DNA of 64,000 bases from Blautia faecis (GTDB lineage Bacteria > Bacillota > Clostridia > Lachnospirales > Lachnospiraceae), in NCBI RefSeq assembly GCF_020554845.1, contig NZ_JAJCIA010000021.1, positions 15,922-79,921 on the forward strand, given 5' to 3'. Positions 27,092-37,119 of this stretch are shown here, one piece after another. The notes beneath the pieces are model-generated. The model was not told the DNA's origin. It did not search any database and saw nothing but the letters and a program-made list of their open reading frames with translations. The position numbers and the translations under genes are program-made. Each line of letters starts with the position of its first letter. The stretch's first letter is position 1.

Positions 27092-28720
27092 ATGGCAGTA
27101 AAATACGTTTTTGTCACTGGCGGTGTTGTGTCAGGACTGGGAAAGGGAATCACAGCAGCTTCACTTGGGCGACTTTTAAAGGCAAGAGGTTTTCAGGTCA
27201 CAATGCAGAAATTTGACCCTTACATCAACATTGATCCCGGAACCATGAACCCTATTCAGCATGGAGAAGTCTTCGTAACAGACGATGGAACTGAGACCGA
27301 CCTGGATCTTGGCCATTATGAACGATTCATTGATGAAAGCCTGGATAAAAATTCCAATGTAACTACCGGAAAAATTTATTGGTCCGTTTTACAAAAAGAA
27401 CGTCATGGAGACTTTGGAGGAGGAACCGTACAGGTAATCCCTCATATTACAAATGAAATCAAAAGCCGCTTCTATCGCGCAAAATCCCCGGATGAAAACA
27501 GGATTGCCATTATCGAAGTCGGCGGAACAGTAGGAGATATTGAAAGCCAGCCATTTCTGGAATCCATCAGACAGTTTCAGCATGATGTGGGGCATGAAAA
27601 TGCAATCCTTATCCATGTAACCCTGATTCCATACCTGAAAGCTTCAGGAGAAATGAAAACAAAACCAACCCAGGCCAGTGTAAAGGAGCTTCAGGCAATG
27701 GGAATCCAGCCGGATGTTCTGGTATGCAGAAGTGAATATCCGCTGACCGACGACCTGAGAGCAAAAATTGCCCTGTTCTGTAACGTGCCGGTAAGCCATG
27801 TACTTCAGAATCTGGATGTAGAGTATCTGTATGAGGCCCCACTTGCGATGGAACGTGAAAAACTGGCAGATGTGGTCATGCAGTCATTGGGACTTGAAAA
27901 AAGAAAACCAGACCTTACGGACTGGGAAGCTATGGTAGAAAATCTCCGCCATCCGGATAAAACTGTAAACATTGCTATGGTAGGAAAATATACCCAGCTT
28001 CATGATGCATACCTCAGTGTGGTGGAAGCTCTGAAACATGGCGGAATCGCATGCAAGGCGAAAGTAGAGATTACCTGGATTGATTCCGAAGAGTTAAACG
28101 AGAAGAACCTGGATCAGAGGCTTTACCAGGTAGATGGAATCCTGGTTCCAGGTGGTTTCGGCGGAAGAGGAACAGAAGGAATGATCCTGGCTGCCCAGTA
28201 TGCCCGCGTGCATAAGATCCCATACCTTGGAATCTGTCTTGGAATGCAGATGGCAATCGTAGAATTTGCCCGTCATGTACTTGGTTATGAAGATGCAAAC
28301 AGCATTGAACTTGCACCAGAAACTACCAATCCGGTAATTGCCCTTATGCCAGACCAGGAAGATGTGGAAGATCTTGGAGGAACCCTGCGCCTTGGAAGTT
28401 ATCCATGTGTGCTTGCGGATGGTTCTTTATCCCTGGAACTTTTCGGACAGAAAGAAATTCAGGAACGTCACAGACATCGTTATGAAGTTAACAATGCATA
28501 TCGCAAAGAACTGGCAGAAAAAGGCATGACCATAGCAGGAACTTCTCCTGATGGTCACATTGTGGAAATGATCGAGATTCCGGCAAACCCATTCTTTGTA
28601 GGAACCCAGGGACATCCGGAGTTCAAATCAAGACCGAACCATGCTCACCCGCTGTTCCGTGGATTTATCCAGGCAGCTGTAGATAAAGTAAACAAAGAGG
28701 AAACTCTTAATCAACAATAG
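27092..28720 (+). CDS. pyrG: CTP synthase
   Basis: Aminates UTP to CTP with glutamine and ATP. The N-terminal synthetase domain has [20 protein letters not shown] and [20 protein letters not shown]. The C-terminal class I glutaminase has the nucleophile in GICLGMQ and the histidine in GTQGHPEF. 542 residues, the usual length. Start follows GGAGGAGG. It is the first gene of a probable operon with gltB and gltD (gap to gltB 14 bases). Pairing a glutamine-consuming enzyme with glutamate synthase, behind an ANTAR-like leader, suggests nitrogen control of the whole unit. Confidence 0.97.
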   Translation: MAVKYVFVTGGVVSGLGKGITAASLGRLLKARGFQVTMQKFDPYINIDPGTMNPIQHGEVFVTDDGTETDLDLGHYERFIDESLDKNSNVTTGKIYWSVLQKERHGDFGGGTVQVIPHITNEIKSRFYRAKSPDENRIAIIEVGGTVGDIESQPFLESIRQFQHDVGHENAILIHVTLIPYLKASGEMKTKPTQASVKELQAMGIQPDVLVCRSEYPLTDDLRAKIALFCNVPVSHVLQNLDVEYLYEAPLAMEREKLADVVMQSLGLEKRKPDLTDWEAMVENLRHPDKTVNIAMVGKYTQLHDAYLSVVEALKHGGIACKAKVEITWIDSEELNEKNLDQRLYQVDGILVPGGFGGRGTEGMILAAQYARVHKIPYLGICLGMQMAIVEFARHVLGYEDANSIELAPETTNPVIALMPDQEDVEDLGGTLRLGSYPCVLADGSLSLELFGQKEIQERHRHRYEVNNAYRKELAEKGMTIAGTSPDGHIVEMIEIPANPFFVGTQGHPEFKSRPNHAHPLFRGFIQAAVDKVNKEETLNQQ

Positions 28721-28734
28721 AAAGGATGAGGAAA

Positions 28735-31700
28735 ATGAAAGAAGTGATAAAGGAAAGGCAGGGACTTTACCGTCAGGAATTTGAACATGATAACTGCGGT
28801 ATCGGTGCAGTTGTCAATATCAAAGGCAAAAAATCCCATGATACAGTTGCCAACGCATTGCGGATTGTAGAGAATCTGGATCATCGTGCCGGAAAAGATG
28901 CAGAAGGCAAAACAGGTGATGGCGTTGGTATCCTCCTTCAGATTTCCCATAAATTTTTTAAGAAAGCATGTAAAAAAGAGGGAATCGAAATCGGCCAGGA
29001 AAGAGAATATGGTATTGGCCAGTTCTTTTTCCCACAGCACGAGATCAAACGTGCCCAGGCAAAAAAAATGTTTGAGATCATTGTGGAAAAAGAGGGACTG
29101 GAGTTCCTTGGCTGGAGAGAAGTTCCGGTAGTTCCGGAGGTTCTTGGACATAAGGCAAGAGAGTGCATGCCATGCATTATGCAGGCATTTATCAAAAAGC
29201 CGGATGATCTGGAAAAAGGCATCGCATTTGACCGTAAACTGTATATTGCCCGCCGTGAGTTTGAACAGAGTAATGACAACACTTACGTATGTTCTATGAG
29301 CAGCCGTACGATTGTTTATAAAGGTATGTTTCTGGTTGGACAGCTTCGTACATTTTTCTCTGATCTTCAAAGCCTTGATTATGAATCTGCGATTGCATTG
29401 GTACATTCCCGTTTCAGTACCAACACAAATCCAAGCTGGGAGAGAGCACATCCAAACCGTCTGATCGTGCACAATGGTGAGATCAACACTATCCGGGGAA
29501 ACGCAGATAAGATGCTGGCAAGAGAGGAAAATATGGAGTCCCCATACTTAGAAGGGGAAATGCAGAAAATCCTTCCGGTAGTCAACCGAAATGGTTCCGA
29601 TTCTGCAATGCTCGATAATACGCTGGAATTCCTTACCATGAGCGGCATGGATCTTCCTCTTGCAGTGATGATCACCATTCCGGAGCCATGGGCAAATAAC
29701 GATACCATTTCCCAGGAAAAACGTGACTTCTATCAGTATTATGCCACTATGATGGAGCCATGGGATGGACCTGCATCTATTCTTTTCTCAGATGGAGATG
29801 TGATGGGTGCAGTGCTTGACCGTAACGGTCTTCGTCCGTCCAGATATTACGTAACATCCGATGGCTGCATGATCCTTTCTTCTGAGGTTGGAGTATTGCC
29901 GGTACCGGAAGAGAAAATCATATTAAAAGAGCGTCTTCATCCTGGAAAAATGCTTCTGGTAGATACGGTTCAGGGCAAGATCATTGACGATAACGAATTA
30001 AAAGAGATGTATGCGAAGAAACAGCCATACGGCGAATGGCTGGATAGCAATCTGGTACATTTAAAAGATATTAAGATTCCAAACGAAAGAATGGAAGAAT
30101 ATACAGAGGAACAGCGTTCTCGTCTTCAGAAGGCTTTCGGATACACTTACGAGCAGTATCGTACTTCTATCCGAAACATGGCGTTAAATGGTGCTGAGAG
30201 CATTGGCGCAATGGGTGTGGATACACCGTTGGCAGTATTTTCCAAACAGAACAGACCGCTTTTTGACTACTTCAAACAGCTTTTTGCACAGGTAACCAAT
30301 CCGCCGATCGATGCGATCCGTGAGGAGATTGTCACCAGCACAAGCGTTTATGTTGGAAAAGACGGAAACCTTCTGGAGCAGATTCCGGAGAACTGCAAGG
30401 TATTAAAGATTAACAATCCGATCCTTACCAATACAGATATGCTGAAAATTAAGGAAATGCATCACGAAGGCTTCAAGGTGGCTGTTGTCTCCACTCTTTA
30501 TTATAAGAGCACAAAGCTGGAGCGTGCTATTGACCGTCTGTTTGTGGAAGTTGATAAAGCATACAGGGACGGTGCCAATATTCTGGTACTTTCCGACAGA
30601 GGCGTGGATGAAAACCATATGCCGATTCCATCTCTGCTGGCTGTTTCTGCAGTACATCAGCATCTTGTAAAGACGAAAAAGAGTACTTCTCTTGCTATTA
30701 TCCTGGAATCCGGCGAGCCGAGAGAGGTTCATCATTTTGCTACTCTTCTGGGCTATGGCGCAAGTGCAGTCAACCCATATCTGGCATTGGAGACAATCCA
30801 TGAGCTGATTGATACCCATATGTTGGACAAGGATTATTATGCAGCTGTAGACGATTATAATCATGCAGTTATCAGCGGTATTGTTAAGATCGCTTCCAAG
30901 ATGGGTATTTCTACAATCCAGTCTTATCAGGGATCTCAGATTTTCGAGGCAATTGGTGTATCTCAGGATGTTATCGATAAATATTTCACAGGTACTGTAA
31001 GCCGTGTTGGAGGCATTACACTGGAAGATATTGAGGAGAATGTAGAAAAGCTTCATTCAGAAGCATTTGACCCGTTAGGACTTACCACAGACCTTACTCT
31101 GGATAGTGTGGGTGCCCACAAAATGAGAAGCCAGGGAGAAGAGCACCGTTACAATCCGGCAACCATTCATCTCCTTCAGCAGTCTACAAGAACAGGCAGC
31201 TATGAGATGTTCAAACAGTATACAGATCTTGTGGATAAGGAAAATCACGGCAATCTTCGTGCGCTTATGGACTTTAAGTATGCAGAAAATCCTATCCCTC
31301 TTGAAGAGGTGGAGAGTGTTGATGAAATCGTAAAGCATTTTAAGACTGGTGCCATGTCCTATGGTTCCATTTCTCAGGAAGCACATGAGACACTTGCTAT
31401 TGCAATGAACCATCTTCATGGAAAATCAAATACCGGTGAGGGCGGTGAAAGCAATGAAAGACTGGATTCAGCAGGAACAAAAGATGACAGATGTTCTGCG
31501 ATCAAACAGGTAGCCAGTGGTCGTTTCGGTGTTACCAGCCGTTATCTGGTATCTGCAAGAGAAATCCAGATCAAAATGGCACAGGGCGCAAAACCTGGTG
31601 AAGGTGGACATCTTCCGGCGAAGAAGGTTTATCCATGGGTTGCGAAAACCCGTCACTCCACACCTGGTGTTTCTCTGATCTCCCCGCCGCCGCATCACGA

Positions 31701-33282
31701 TATCTATTCCATCGAGGACCTGGCAGAGCTGATTTATGACCTGAAAAATGCAAATAAATATGCAGATATTTCTGTAAAGCTGGTTTCTGAGGCTGGCGTT
31801 GGTACGGTTGCAGCCGGAGTTGCAAAGGCTGGTGCACAGGTAATCCTGATTTCCGGATATGATGGAGGTACTGGTGCAGCACCCAGAAGCTCCATTCACA
31901 ATGCAGGACTTCCATGGGAGCTTGGGCTTGCTGAAACCCATCAGACACTGCTTATGAACGGACTTCGTAACCGTGTCCGCATTGAGACAGACGGTAAACT
32001 GATGAGCGGTCGTGATGTTGCAATTGCAGCACTTCTTGGTGCAGAGGAATTCGGTTTTGCTACAGCACCTCTTGTAACTATGGGCTGTGTAATGATGAGA
32101 GTCTGCAATCTGGACACCTGCCCGGTTGGTGTAGCTACCCAGAATCCGGAGCTGAGAAAGAGATTCAAAGGCAAACCGGAATATGTTGAGAACTTTATGA
32201 AATTTATTGCCCAGGAGCTTCGTGAATATATGGCAAAACTGGGTGTGAGAAGCCTGAAAGAGATGGTAGGACGCACAGATCTTCTGGTTGCTACAGATGC
32301 AGTTGATGAGCCACACAAAGGTAAAGTAGACCTTAGTGCAATCTTGAACAATCCATATGCAAAAGTTGGCAGCGAGGTAACCTTTGATCCGAAAGCAGAG
32401 TACAATTTCCAGCTGGAGAAGACTCTGGATGAGAAAGTTCTTGTGAAGAAATGCAGTCGCGCAATTCATGGCGGTGAGAAGACCAGATTTTCGGTAGAAG
32501 TAAAGAACACAGACCGTGCATTTGGAACAATCCTTGGTGCGGAGATTACCAGAAATAATAAAAACGGACTGCCGGAAGACACGGTAGAGATTGATTGTAC
32601 AGGAGCCGGAGGACAGAGCTTTGGTGCCTTTATCCCGAAGGGTCTTACTCTGAAGCTTACCGGCGACTGCAACGACTACTTTGGAAAGGGTCTTTCCGGT
32701 GGCAAGCTGATCCTGAAGACTCCGGAAAATGCCGGTTACAAAGCAGAAGATAACATTATTGTCGGCAACGTTGCTCTTTATGGTGCAACTAGTGGAACTG
32801 CCTTTATTAACGGTATGGCAGGTGAGCGTTTTGCAGTTCGTAACTCTGGTGCCAATGCAGTTGTGGAAGGTGTGGGAGAGCACGGCTGTGAGTACATGAC
32901 CGGTGGTCGTGTAGTAGTTCTTGGAAGAACCGGTAAAAACTTTGCAGCAGGTATGAGCGGCGGTATCGCTTATGTTCTGGATGTGGAAAATGTTCTTTAT
33001 AAGAACTTAAATAAAGCGATGATTTCTATTGAAAAAGTAGATAATAAATATGACAAAAAAGAACTGAAAAATCTGATCGAAGCACATGTAGCTGCAACGG
33101 GATCGGAGCTTGGACAGAAGGTTCTGGATCAGTTTGACATGTATCTGCCTCACTTCAAAAAACTCATTCCAAATGAGTACAAGAAGATGATCACATTAAG
33201 TGCAAAGCTTGAGGAAAAAGGTCTGAACAGTGAGCAGGCGCAGATGGAAGCATTCTACGAAAGCATAGGAGTTAAGCATTAA
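28735..33282 (+). CDS. gltB: Glutamate synthase large subunit
   Basis: Makes glutamate from glutamine and 2-oxoglutarate. A 1515-residue protein. Cys21 (EHDNCGIGAVV) is the Ntn nucleophile after a short propeptide. The central part and FMN barrel are at about 430-1200, with PGEGGHLPAKKVYPWVAKTR and ISGYDGGTGAAPRSSIHNAG. Cysteines of the 3Fe-4S cluster are in GCVMMRVCNLDTCPVG. The C-terminal beta-helix (GXXG repeats, GKGLSGGKLIL, MTGGRVVVLGRTGKNFAAGM) is complete. I prefer ATG 28735 (GGATGAGG upstream) to ATG 28726. It is followed 14 bases later by gltD. Confidence 0.97.
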   Translation: MKEVIKERQGLYRQEFEHDNCGIGAVVNIKGKKSHDTVANALRIVENLDHRAGKDAEGKTGDGVGILLQISHKFFKKACKKEGIEIGQEREYGIGQFFFPQHEIKRAQAKKMFEIIVEKEGLEFLGWREVPVVPEVLGHKARECMPCIMQAFIKKPDDLEKGIAFDRKLYIARREFEQSNDNTYVCSMSSRTIVYKGMFLVGQLRTFFSDLQSLDYESAIALVHSRFSTNTNPSWERAHPNRLIVHNGEINTIRGNADKMLAREENMESPYLEGEMQKILPVVNRNGSDSAMLDNTLEFLTMSGMDLPLAVMITIPEPWANNDTISQEKRDFYQYYATMMEPWDGPASILFSDGDVMGAVLDRNGLRPSRYYVTSDGCMILSSEVGVLPVPEEKIILKERLHPGKMLLVDTVQGKIIDDNELKEMYAKKQPYGEWLDSNLVHLKDIKIPNERMEEYTEEQRSRLQKAFGYTYEQYRTSIRNMALNGAESIGAMGVDTPLAVFSKQNRPLFDYFKQLFAQVTNPPIDAIREEIVTSTSVYVGKDGNLLEQIPENCKVLKINNPILTNTDMLKIKEMHHEGFKVAVVSTLYYKSTKLERAIDRLFVEVDKAYRDGANILVLSDRGVDENHMPIPSLLAVSAVHQHLVKTKKSTSLAIILESGEPREVHHFATLLGYGASAVNPYLALETIHELIDTHMLDKDYYAAVDDYNHAVISGIVKIASKMGISTIQSYQGSQIFEAIGVSQDVIDKYFTGTVSRVGGITLEDIEENVEKLHSEAFDPLGLTTDLTLDSVGAHKMRSQGEEHRYNPATIHLLQQSTRTGSYEMFKQYTDLVDKENHGNLRALMDFKYAENPIPLEEVESVDEIVKHFKTGAMSYGSISQEAHETLAIAMNHLHGKSNTGEGGESNERLDSAGTKDDRCSAIKQVASGRFGVTSRYLVSAREIQIKMAQGAKPGEGGHLPAKKVYPWVAKTRHSTPGVSLISPPPHHDIYSIEDLAELIYDLKNANKYADISVKLVSEAGVGTVAAGVAKAGAQVILISGYDGGTGAAPRSSIHNAGLPWELGLAETHQTLLMNGLRNRVRIETDGKLMSGRDVAIAALLGAEEFGFATAPLVTMGCVMMRVCNLDTCPVGVATQNPELRKRFKGKPEYVENFMKFIAQELREYMAKLGVRSLKEMVGRTDLLVATDAVDEPHKGKVDLSAILNNPYAKVGSEVTFDPKAEYNFQLEKTLDEKVLVKKCSRAIHGGEKTRFSVEVKNTDRAFGTILGAEITRNNKNGLPEDTVEIDCTGAGGQSFGAFIPKGLTLKLTGDCNDYFGKGLSGGKLILKTPENAGYKAEDNIIVGNVALYGATSGTAFINGMAGERFAVRNSGANAVVEGVGEHGCEYMTGGRVVVLGRTGKNFAAGMSGGIAYVLDVENVLYKNLNKAMISIEKVDNKYDKKELKNLIEAHVAATGSELGQKVLDQFDMYLPHFKKLIPNEYKKMITLSAKLEEKGLNSEQAQMEAFYESIGVKH

Positions 33283-33296
33283 GGAGGCAGAAGATC

Positions 33297-34781
33297 GTGG
33301 GAAAACCGACTGGATTTTTAGAATATAACAGAGAGACGGCAAAGGTTCTGCCGCCAAAAGTAAGAATTGCCAATTTCAAGGAGTTCCGTACTCCTCTTAA
33401 TAAAGAGAAACAAAAACTTCAGGGAGCACGCTGCATGGCTTGCGGCGTTCCCTTCTGCCAGGCAGGCATGATGATCGGCGGCATGGCTTCCGGATGTCCG
33501 CTTCACAACCTGGTGCCGGAGACAAATGATCTGGTATTTACCGGAAACTGGAAACAGGCGTTTCTTCGTCTGAACAAGACACACAGCTTCCCGGAATTTA
33601 CCTCCCGTGTGTGTCCTGCACTTTGCGAGGCAGCCTGTACCTGCAACTTAAATGGAGAGCCTGTTTCCACTAAGGAAAATGAACGTGCCATCATTGAGAC
33701 TGCATATGCAGAAGGCTGGGTTGTTCCACAGCCTCCGAAGGTTCGTACAGGAAAGACCATAGCAGTTATCGGAAGCGGTCCTTCCGGACTTGCAGCAGCA
33801 CAGCAGTTAAACAGAAGAGGTCACAATGTAACTGTATTCGAAAGAAGTGACCGGATCGGCGGACTTCTTCGTTACGGCATTCCAAATATGAAGCTGGAGA
33901 AATCTGTGATCGACAGAAGACTGAAGCTGATGGAAGCTGAGGGTGTGAAATTTGTGACAAATACAAATGTTGGAGTGGATATTACAGCAGAGGAACTTTT
34001 GAAGAAATATGACCGTGTAATCCTTTGTTGCGGAGCTTCCAATCCCCGTGATATTAAAGTGCCGGGAAGAGATGCAAAGGGAATTTATTTTGCAGTAGAC
34101 TTCTTGAAAAAAGTCACCAAAACTCTTCTGGACAGCGATTTTACCAAAGCTCCTTATGAAGAGGCAAGAGGCAAACATGTGCTGGTAATTGGCGGTGGTG
34201 ATACCGGAAATGACTGTGTGGGTACTTCCGTACGTCTCGGCGCCAAATCTGTAACACAGCTGGAAATGATGCCAATGCCGCCAACAGAGCGTGCTGCTTC
34301 CAATCCATGGCCGGAATGGCCAAAGGTCTTAAAAACAGACTATGGCCAGGAAGAAGCAATTGCAGTGTTTGGACATGACCCCCGGGTTTACCAGACAACC
34401 GTTACTGAATTTATCAAAGATAAAAACGGAAATGTCTGCCAGGCCCGGATCGTAAAGCTGAAAAGCGAGAAAGATGCCAAAACAGGCCGTATGATGATGG
34501 TTCCGGTAGAGGGGACGGAAGAAGTGATCCCTGCAGACCTGGTACTGATCGCAGCTGGTTTCCTTGGAAGCCAGAAATATGTGACTGATGCATTTAAGGT
34601 TGCAACAACTGCAAGAACTAACGTAGAGACAAAACCGGAAGCCTATGAGACCAGCGTACCGCGGGTTTTCACAGCAGGAGATATGCACAGAGGCCAGTCT
34701 CTGGTAGTATGGGCAATCCGTGAAGGAAGAGAAGCCGCAAAGGCAGTGGATGAATCCCTGATGGGATATTCTTATCTGTAA
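33297..34781 (+). CDS. gltD: Glutamate synthase small subunit
   Basis: A 494-residue NADPH-dependent subunit that feeds electrons to GltB through FAD and 4Fe-4S clusters. The N-terminal cysteines are in GARCMACGVPFCQAG and VCPALCEAACTCNLNG. FAD binding: VIGSGPSGLAAAQQL; NADPH binding: VIGGGDTGNDCVGTSVR; C-terminal FAD motif FTAGDMHRGQSLVVWAI. The start is GTG at 33297 behind AGGAGG. It closes the pyrG-gltB-gltD operon. Confidence 0.97.
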   Translation: MGKPTGFLEYNRETAKVLPPKVRIANFKEFRTPLNKEKQKLQGARCMACGVPFCQAGMMIGGMASGCPLHNLVPETNDLVFTGNWKQAFLRLNKTHSFPEFTSRVCPALCEAACTCNLNGEPVSTKENERAIIETAYAEGWVVPQPPKVRTGKTIAVIGSGPSGLAAAQQLNRRGHNVTVFERSDRIGGLLRYGIPNMKLEKSVIDRRLKLMEAEGVKFVTNTNVGVDITAEELLKKYDRVILCCGASNPRDIKVPGRDAKGIYFAVDFLKKVTKTLLDSDFTKAPYEEARGKHVLVIGGGDTGNDCVGTSVRLGAKSVTQLEMMPMPPTERAASNPWPEWPKVLKTDYGQEEAIAVFGHDPRVYQTTVTEFIKDKNGNVCQARIVKLKSEKDAKTGRMMMVPVEGTEEVIPADLVLIAAGFLGSQKYVTDAFKVATTARTNVETKPEAYETSVPRVFTAGDMHRGQSLVVWAIREGREAAKAVDESLMGYSYL

Positions 34782-34863
34782 GTTGGCAAAAAAATGCTTT
34801 GTGGAATAATACCTGCTGAATCGCTGTCGGGAAAATAAAAAAGAGAGTATATAAAAAGTATGG

Positions 34864-34894
34864 TCGGGGGCAAACTAAATTTGCTCCCGATTTT
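34864..34894 (+). terminator. Terminator of pyrG-gltBD
   Basis: TCGGGGGCAAA / TTTGCTCCCGA hairpin then TTTT. Confidence 0.85.
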
Positions 34895-34968
34895 CCGTTC
34901 TGATACAAAATAATTATTTTGTACATCATTTTATACAACGCTGATATGGTAAAGTGGTAAAAAATAAG

Positions 34969-34997
34969 TTGACAAAGCATGACCTCATTGCTATAAT
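34969..34997 (+). promoter_or_regulatory. Promoter of glnA
   Basis: Perfect TTGACA (34969-34974), 17 bases, perfect TATAAT (34992-34997). Such a strong promoter fits control after initiation. Confidence 0.9.
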
Positions 34998-35006
34998 TAC
35001 CTCCAT

Positions 35007-35055
35007 GAACAAGGGCGTTCTTCAGAAGGGTATCTTTTTGAAGTGCGCCTTTTTT
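35007..35055 (+). promoter_or_regulatory. ANTAR-type attenuator in the glnA leader
   Basis: Hairpin 1 GAAC-AAGGGC-GTTC (35007-35020) begins about two bases after the likely start point. Hairpin 2 is AGA-AGGGTA-TCT (35024-35035). Both loops have A at position 1 and G at position 4. AAGGGCGTTCTTCA pairs with TGAAGTGCGCC to form the terminator, ending in TTTTTT. Confidence 0.8.
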
Positions 35056-35118
35056 GTTTAAATAAGTCATGCGTAATGGATGGATGAGGGCATGAGAGTG
35101 AAAGAAGGAGAGAACACC

Positions 35119-36441
35119 ATGGGGAATTACACCAGAGAAGAAGTGTTACAGATGGCAGAAGACGAGGATGTAGAATTCATTCGTCTTCAGTTTACCGATA
35201 TGTTCGGTACTTTGAAAAATATTGCGATTACAGCTCGGGAGCTCCCCCGGGCACTGGATAATGAATATGTAGTAGACAGCTCCTACATTGCCGGAATAGC
35301 AGGGGAGAAAGAGCCGGATATGTATTTACATCCGGACTATAATACTTTCACCATTCTTCCGTGGCGTCCGCAGCAGGGAAAGGTAGCCAGACTGCTCTGT
35401 GATATCTACCGCTCAGATGGAACGCCGCTTGAGAAAAGCCCGAGATATATTCTGAAACAGGTGGTAGAGATGGCTGCTAAGGAAGGCTATGTTTGTGAAG
35501 TGGATCCGGAATGTGAGTTTTTCTTATTTCACACAGATGATAACGGAGTTCCCACTACACTGACTCATGAAAAAGCTGGATATCTGGATATCAGCCCGCT
35601 GGATCTGGGAGAAAATGCAAGACGTGATATGGTTCTGAATCTGGAAGATATGGGATATGAAATTGAATCTTCCCATCATGAAACCGCTCCGGCACAGCAT
35701 GAGATTGATTTTAAATTTTCCGGTGCAAATGAAATGGCTGACTGTGTGATGACTTTCAAAATGGCAGTCCGCACCATTGCAAAACGGCATGGACTTCATG
35801 CAACCTTTATGCCAAAGCCGAGAGCTGAGGTGAATGGTTCCGGTATGCACATTCATTTTGCATTGTATAAAGATGGAAAAAATATATTTGCTGATCCTGA
35901 TGATGTAAATGGTCTCAGCGAGGATGCTTATCATTTTATCGGTGGTCTTCTTGCACATAGTGAAGAGATGGCCGCCATTACCAATCCGCTTGTGAATTCC
36001 TACAAGAGACTTGTACCTGGCTATGATGCTCCTACAGAACTGACCTGGACAAAGAATAACCAGAACTCTCTGATCCGTATTTCCAATTTAAGATCAGACA
36101 GCCTGGCAATCGAGCTTCGAAGCCCGGATGCATCTGCAAATCCTTACCTTGTGTTTGCTGTTTGCATTGCAGCCGGTCTGGATGGAATTCAGCAGAAATT
36201 ATATCCTACCAAGGCATCGGATCGTTCTTTTTCCGAATCTGACCAGAAAGCTATGAATATTGGAAATCTTCCGCTGAACCTGGATGATGCCCTTACACAT
36301 TTCGAGAATAGCACCTGGATCCAGAGTGTACTTGGTAAAAAGTTCTGTGAGGAATATGCAGCTGCCAAGAAGGAAGAATGGCTGAATTATATGAGACAGG
36401 TAAGCGAGTGGGAAATCAGCCAGTATTTATACAAGATTTAA
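35119..36441 (+). CDS. glnA: Glutamine synthetase, type I
   Basis: A 440-residue GSI-alpha-type enzyme (shorter than the adenylylated beta type). Start at 35119 follows GGAG by eight bases; the in-frame ATG at 35080 lies in the leader. N-terminal FIRLQFTDMFGTLKNIAI, metal and substrate motifs ETAPAQHEIDFKF and MPKPRAEVNGSGMHIHFAL, and C-terminal IELRSPDASANPYLVFAV are all present. No adenylylation loop is seen. The ANTAR regulator gene begins 19 bases after its stop, so regulator and enzyme are probably made from one transcript. Confidence 0.96.
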   Translation: MGNYTREEVLQMAEDEDVEFIRLQFTDMFGTLKNIAITARELPRALDNEYVVDSSYIAGIAGEKEPDMYLHPDYNTFTILPWRPQQGKVARLLCDIYRSDGTPLEKSPRYILKQVVEMAAKEGYVCEVDPECEFFLFHTDDNGVPTTLTHEKAGYLDISPLDLGENARRDMVLNLEDMGYEIESSHHETAPAQHEIDFKFSGANEMADCVMTFKMAVRTIAKRHGLHATFMPKPRAEVNGSGMHIHFALYKDGKNIFADPDDVNGLSEDAYHFIGGLLAHSEEMAAITNPLVNSYKRLVPGYDAPTELTWTKNNQNSLIRISNLRSDSLAIELRSPDASANPYLVFAVCIAAGLDGIQQKLYPTKASDRSFSESDQKAMNIGNLPLNLDDALTHFENSTWIQSVLGKKFCEEYAAAKKEEWLNYMRQVSEWEISQYLYKI

Positions 36442-36460
36442 GATAAGAGAGTAGCATGGT

Positions 36461-37015
36461 ATGAACAGCAGCATTGTAATTGCATTACCGAAAATCGATG
36501 ACGCAAAGAAAATACGTACCATATTGAACCGGCACGGTTTTTCTGTAGCTGCGGTATGTTCAACTGCTTCAACAGCACTTGCCAGCATGAGTGAGTTGGA
36601 CGGAGGTATTCTGATCTGTGGTTATAAGCTGACGGACCGGTATTACCAGGATGTGCTGGAAGATATTCCTTCATATTTTGAAATGCTGTTGCTGGCATCT
36701 GGAAGAGTGATTGCGGAAGCGCCTACATCCGTCCTTACTGTGGAAATGCCAATGAAAGTCAGCGACTTGGTAAACACGGTGGATATGATGTTGTCCCAGA
36801 TCGAGCGGCGGCTAAAAAAAGAGAAGAGGAAACCGAAAACGCGTTCTTGGAAAGAGCAGAATTACATTTCCAACGCAAAGTTTCTTCTTATGGAGCGAAA
36901 CCATTTAAGCGAAGAAGATGCATACCGGTACATTCAGAAATGCAGTATGGATTCCGGGACAAATATGGTAGAGACAGCTCAGATGGTTCTGATGCTGTTA
37001 TATGATGAGGTATAG
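36461..37015 (+). CDS. ANTAR-domain antitermination regulator
   Basis: A 184-residue two-domain protein. Residues about 1-115 fold like a response-regulator receiver, but the usual phospho-aspartate strand reads ILICGYKLTD, so phosphorylation in the normal way is unlikely. A short coiled-coil linker with basic tail (LSQIERRLKKEKRKPKTR) follows. Residues about 130-184 are an ANTAR RNA-binding domain (YISNAKFLLMERNHLSEEDA, YRYIQKCSMDSGTNMVETAQ). ANTAR proteins bind paired hexaloop hairpins and block terminators. Four leaders in this window have that shape, including the one before glnA in its own operon. How it senses nitrogen is unknown. Confidence 0.88.
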   Translation: MNSSIVIALPKIDDAKKIRTILNRHGFSVAAVCSTASTALASMSELDGGILICGYKLTDRYYQDVLEDIPSYFEMLLLASGRVIAEAPTSVLTVEMPMKVSDLVNTVDMMLSQIERRLKKEKRKPKTRSWKEQNYISNAKFLLMERNHLSEEDAYRYIQKCSMDSGTNMVETAQMVLMLLYDEV

Positions 37016-37119
37016 TCTAAGGCAGAATTCTAATCCTGTTGTATAGGATTTTTCAGAAATTCTGGCTGGGGTTTTTATAAGATATATTTTTATGATTTTA
37101 GGAAATGGAGGATGAGGAA

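Noticed and set aside
31468-32883. 471-codon open frame on the minus strand
   Set aside because: It lies wholly inside gltB, is cysteine- and histidine-rich nonsense, and has no ribosome site; a shadow of the conserved gene.
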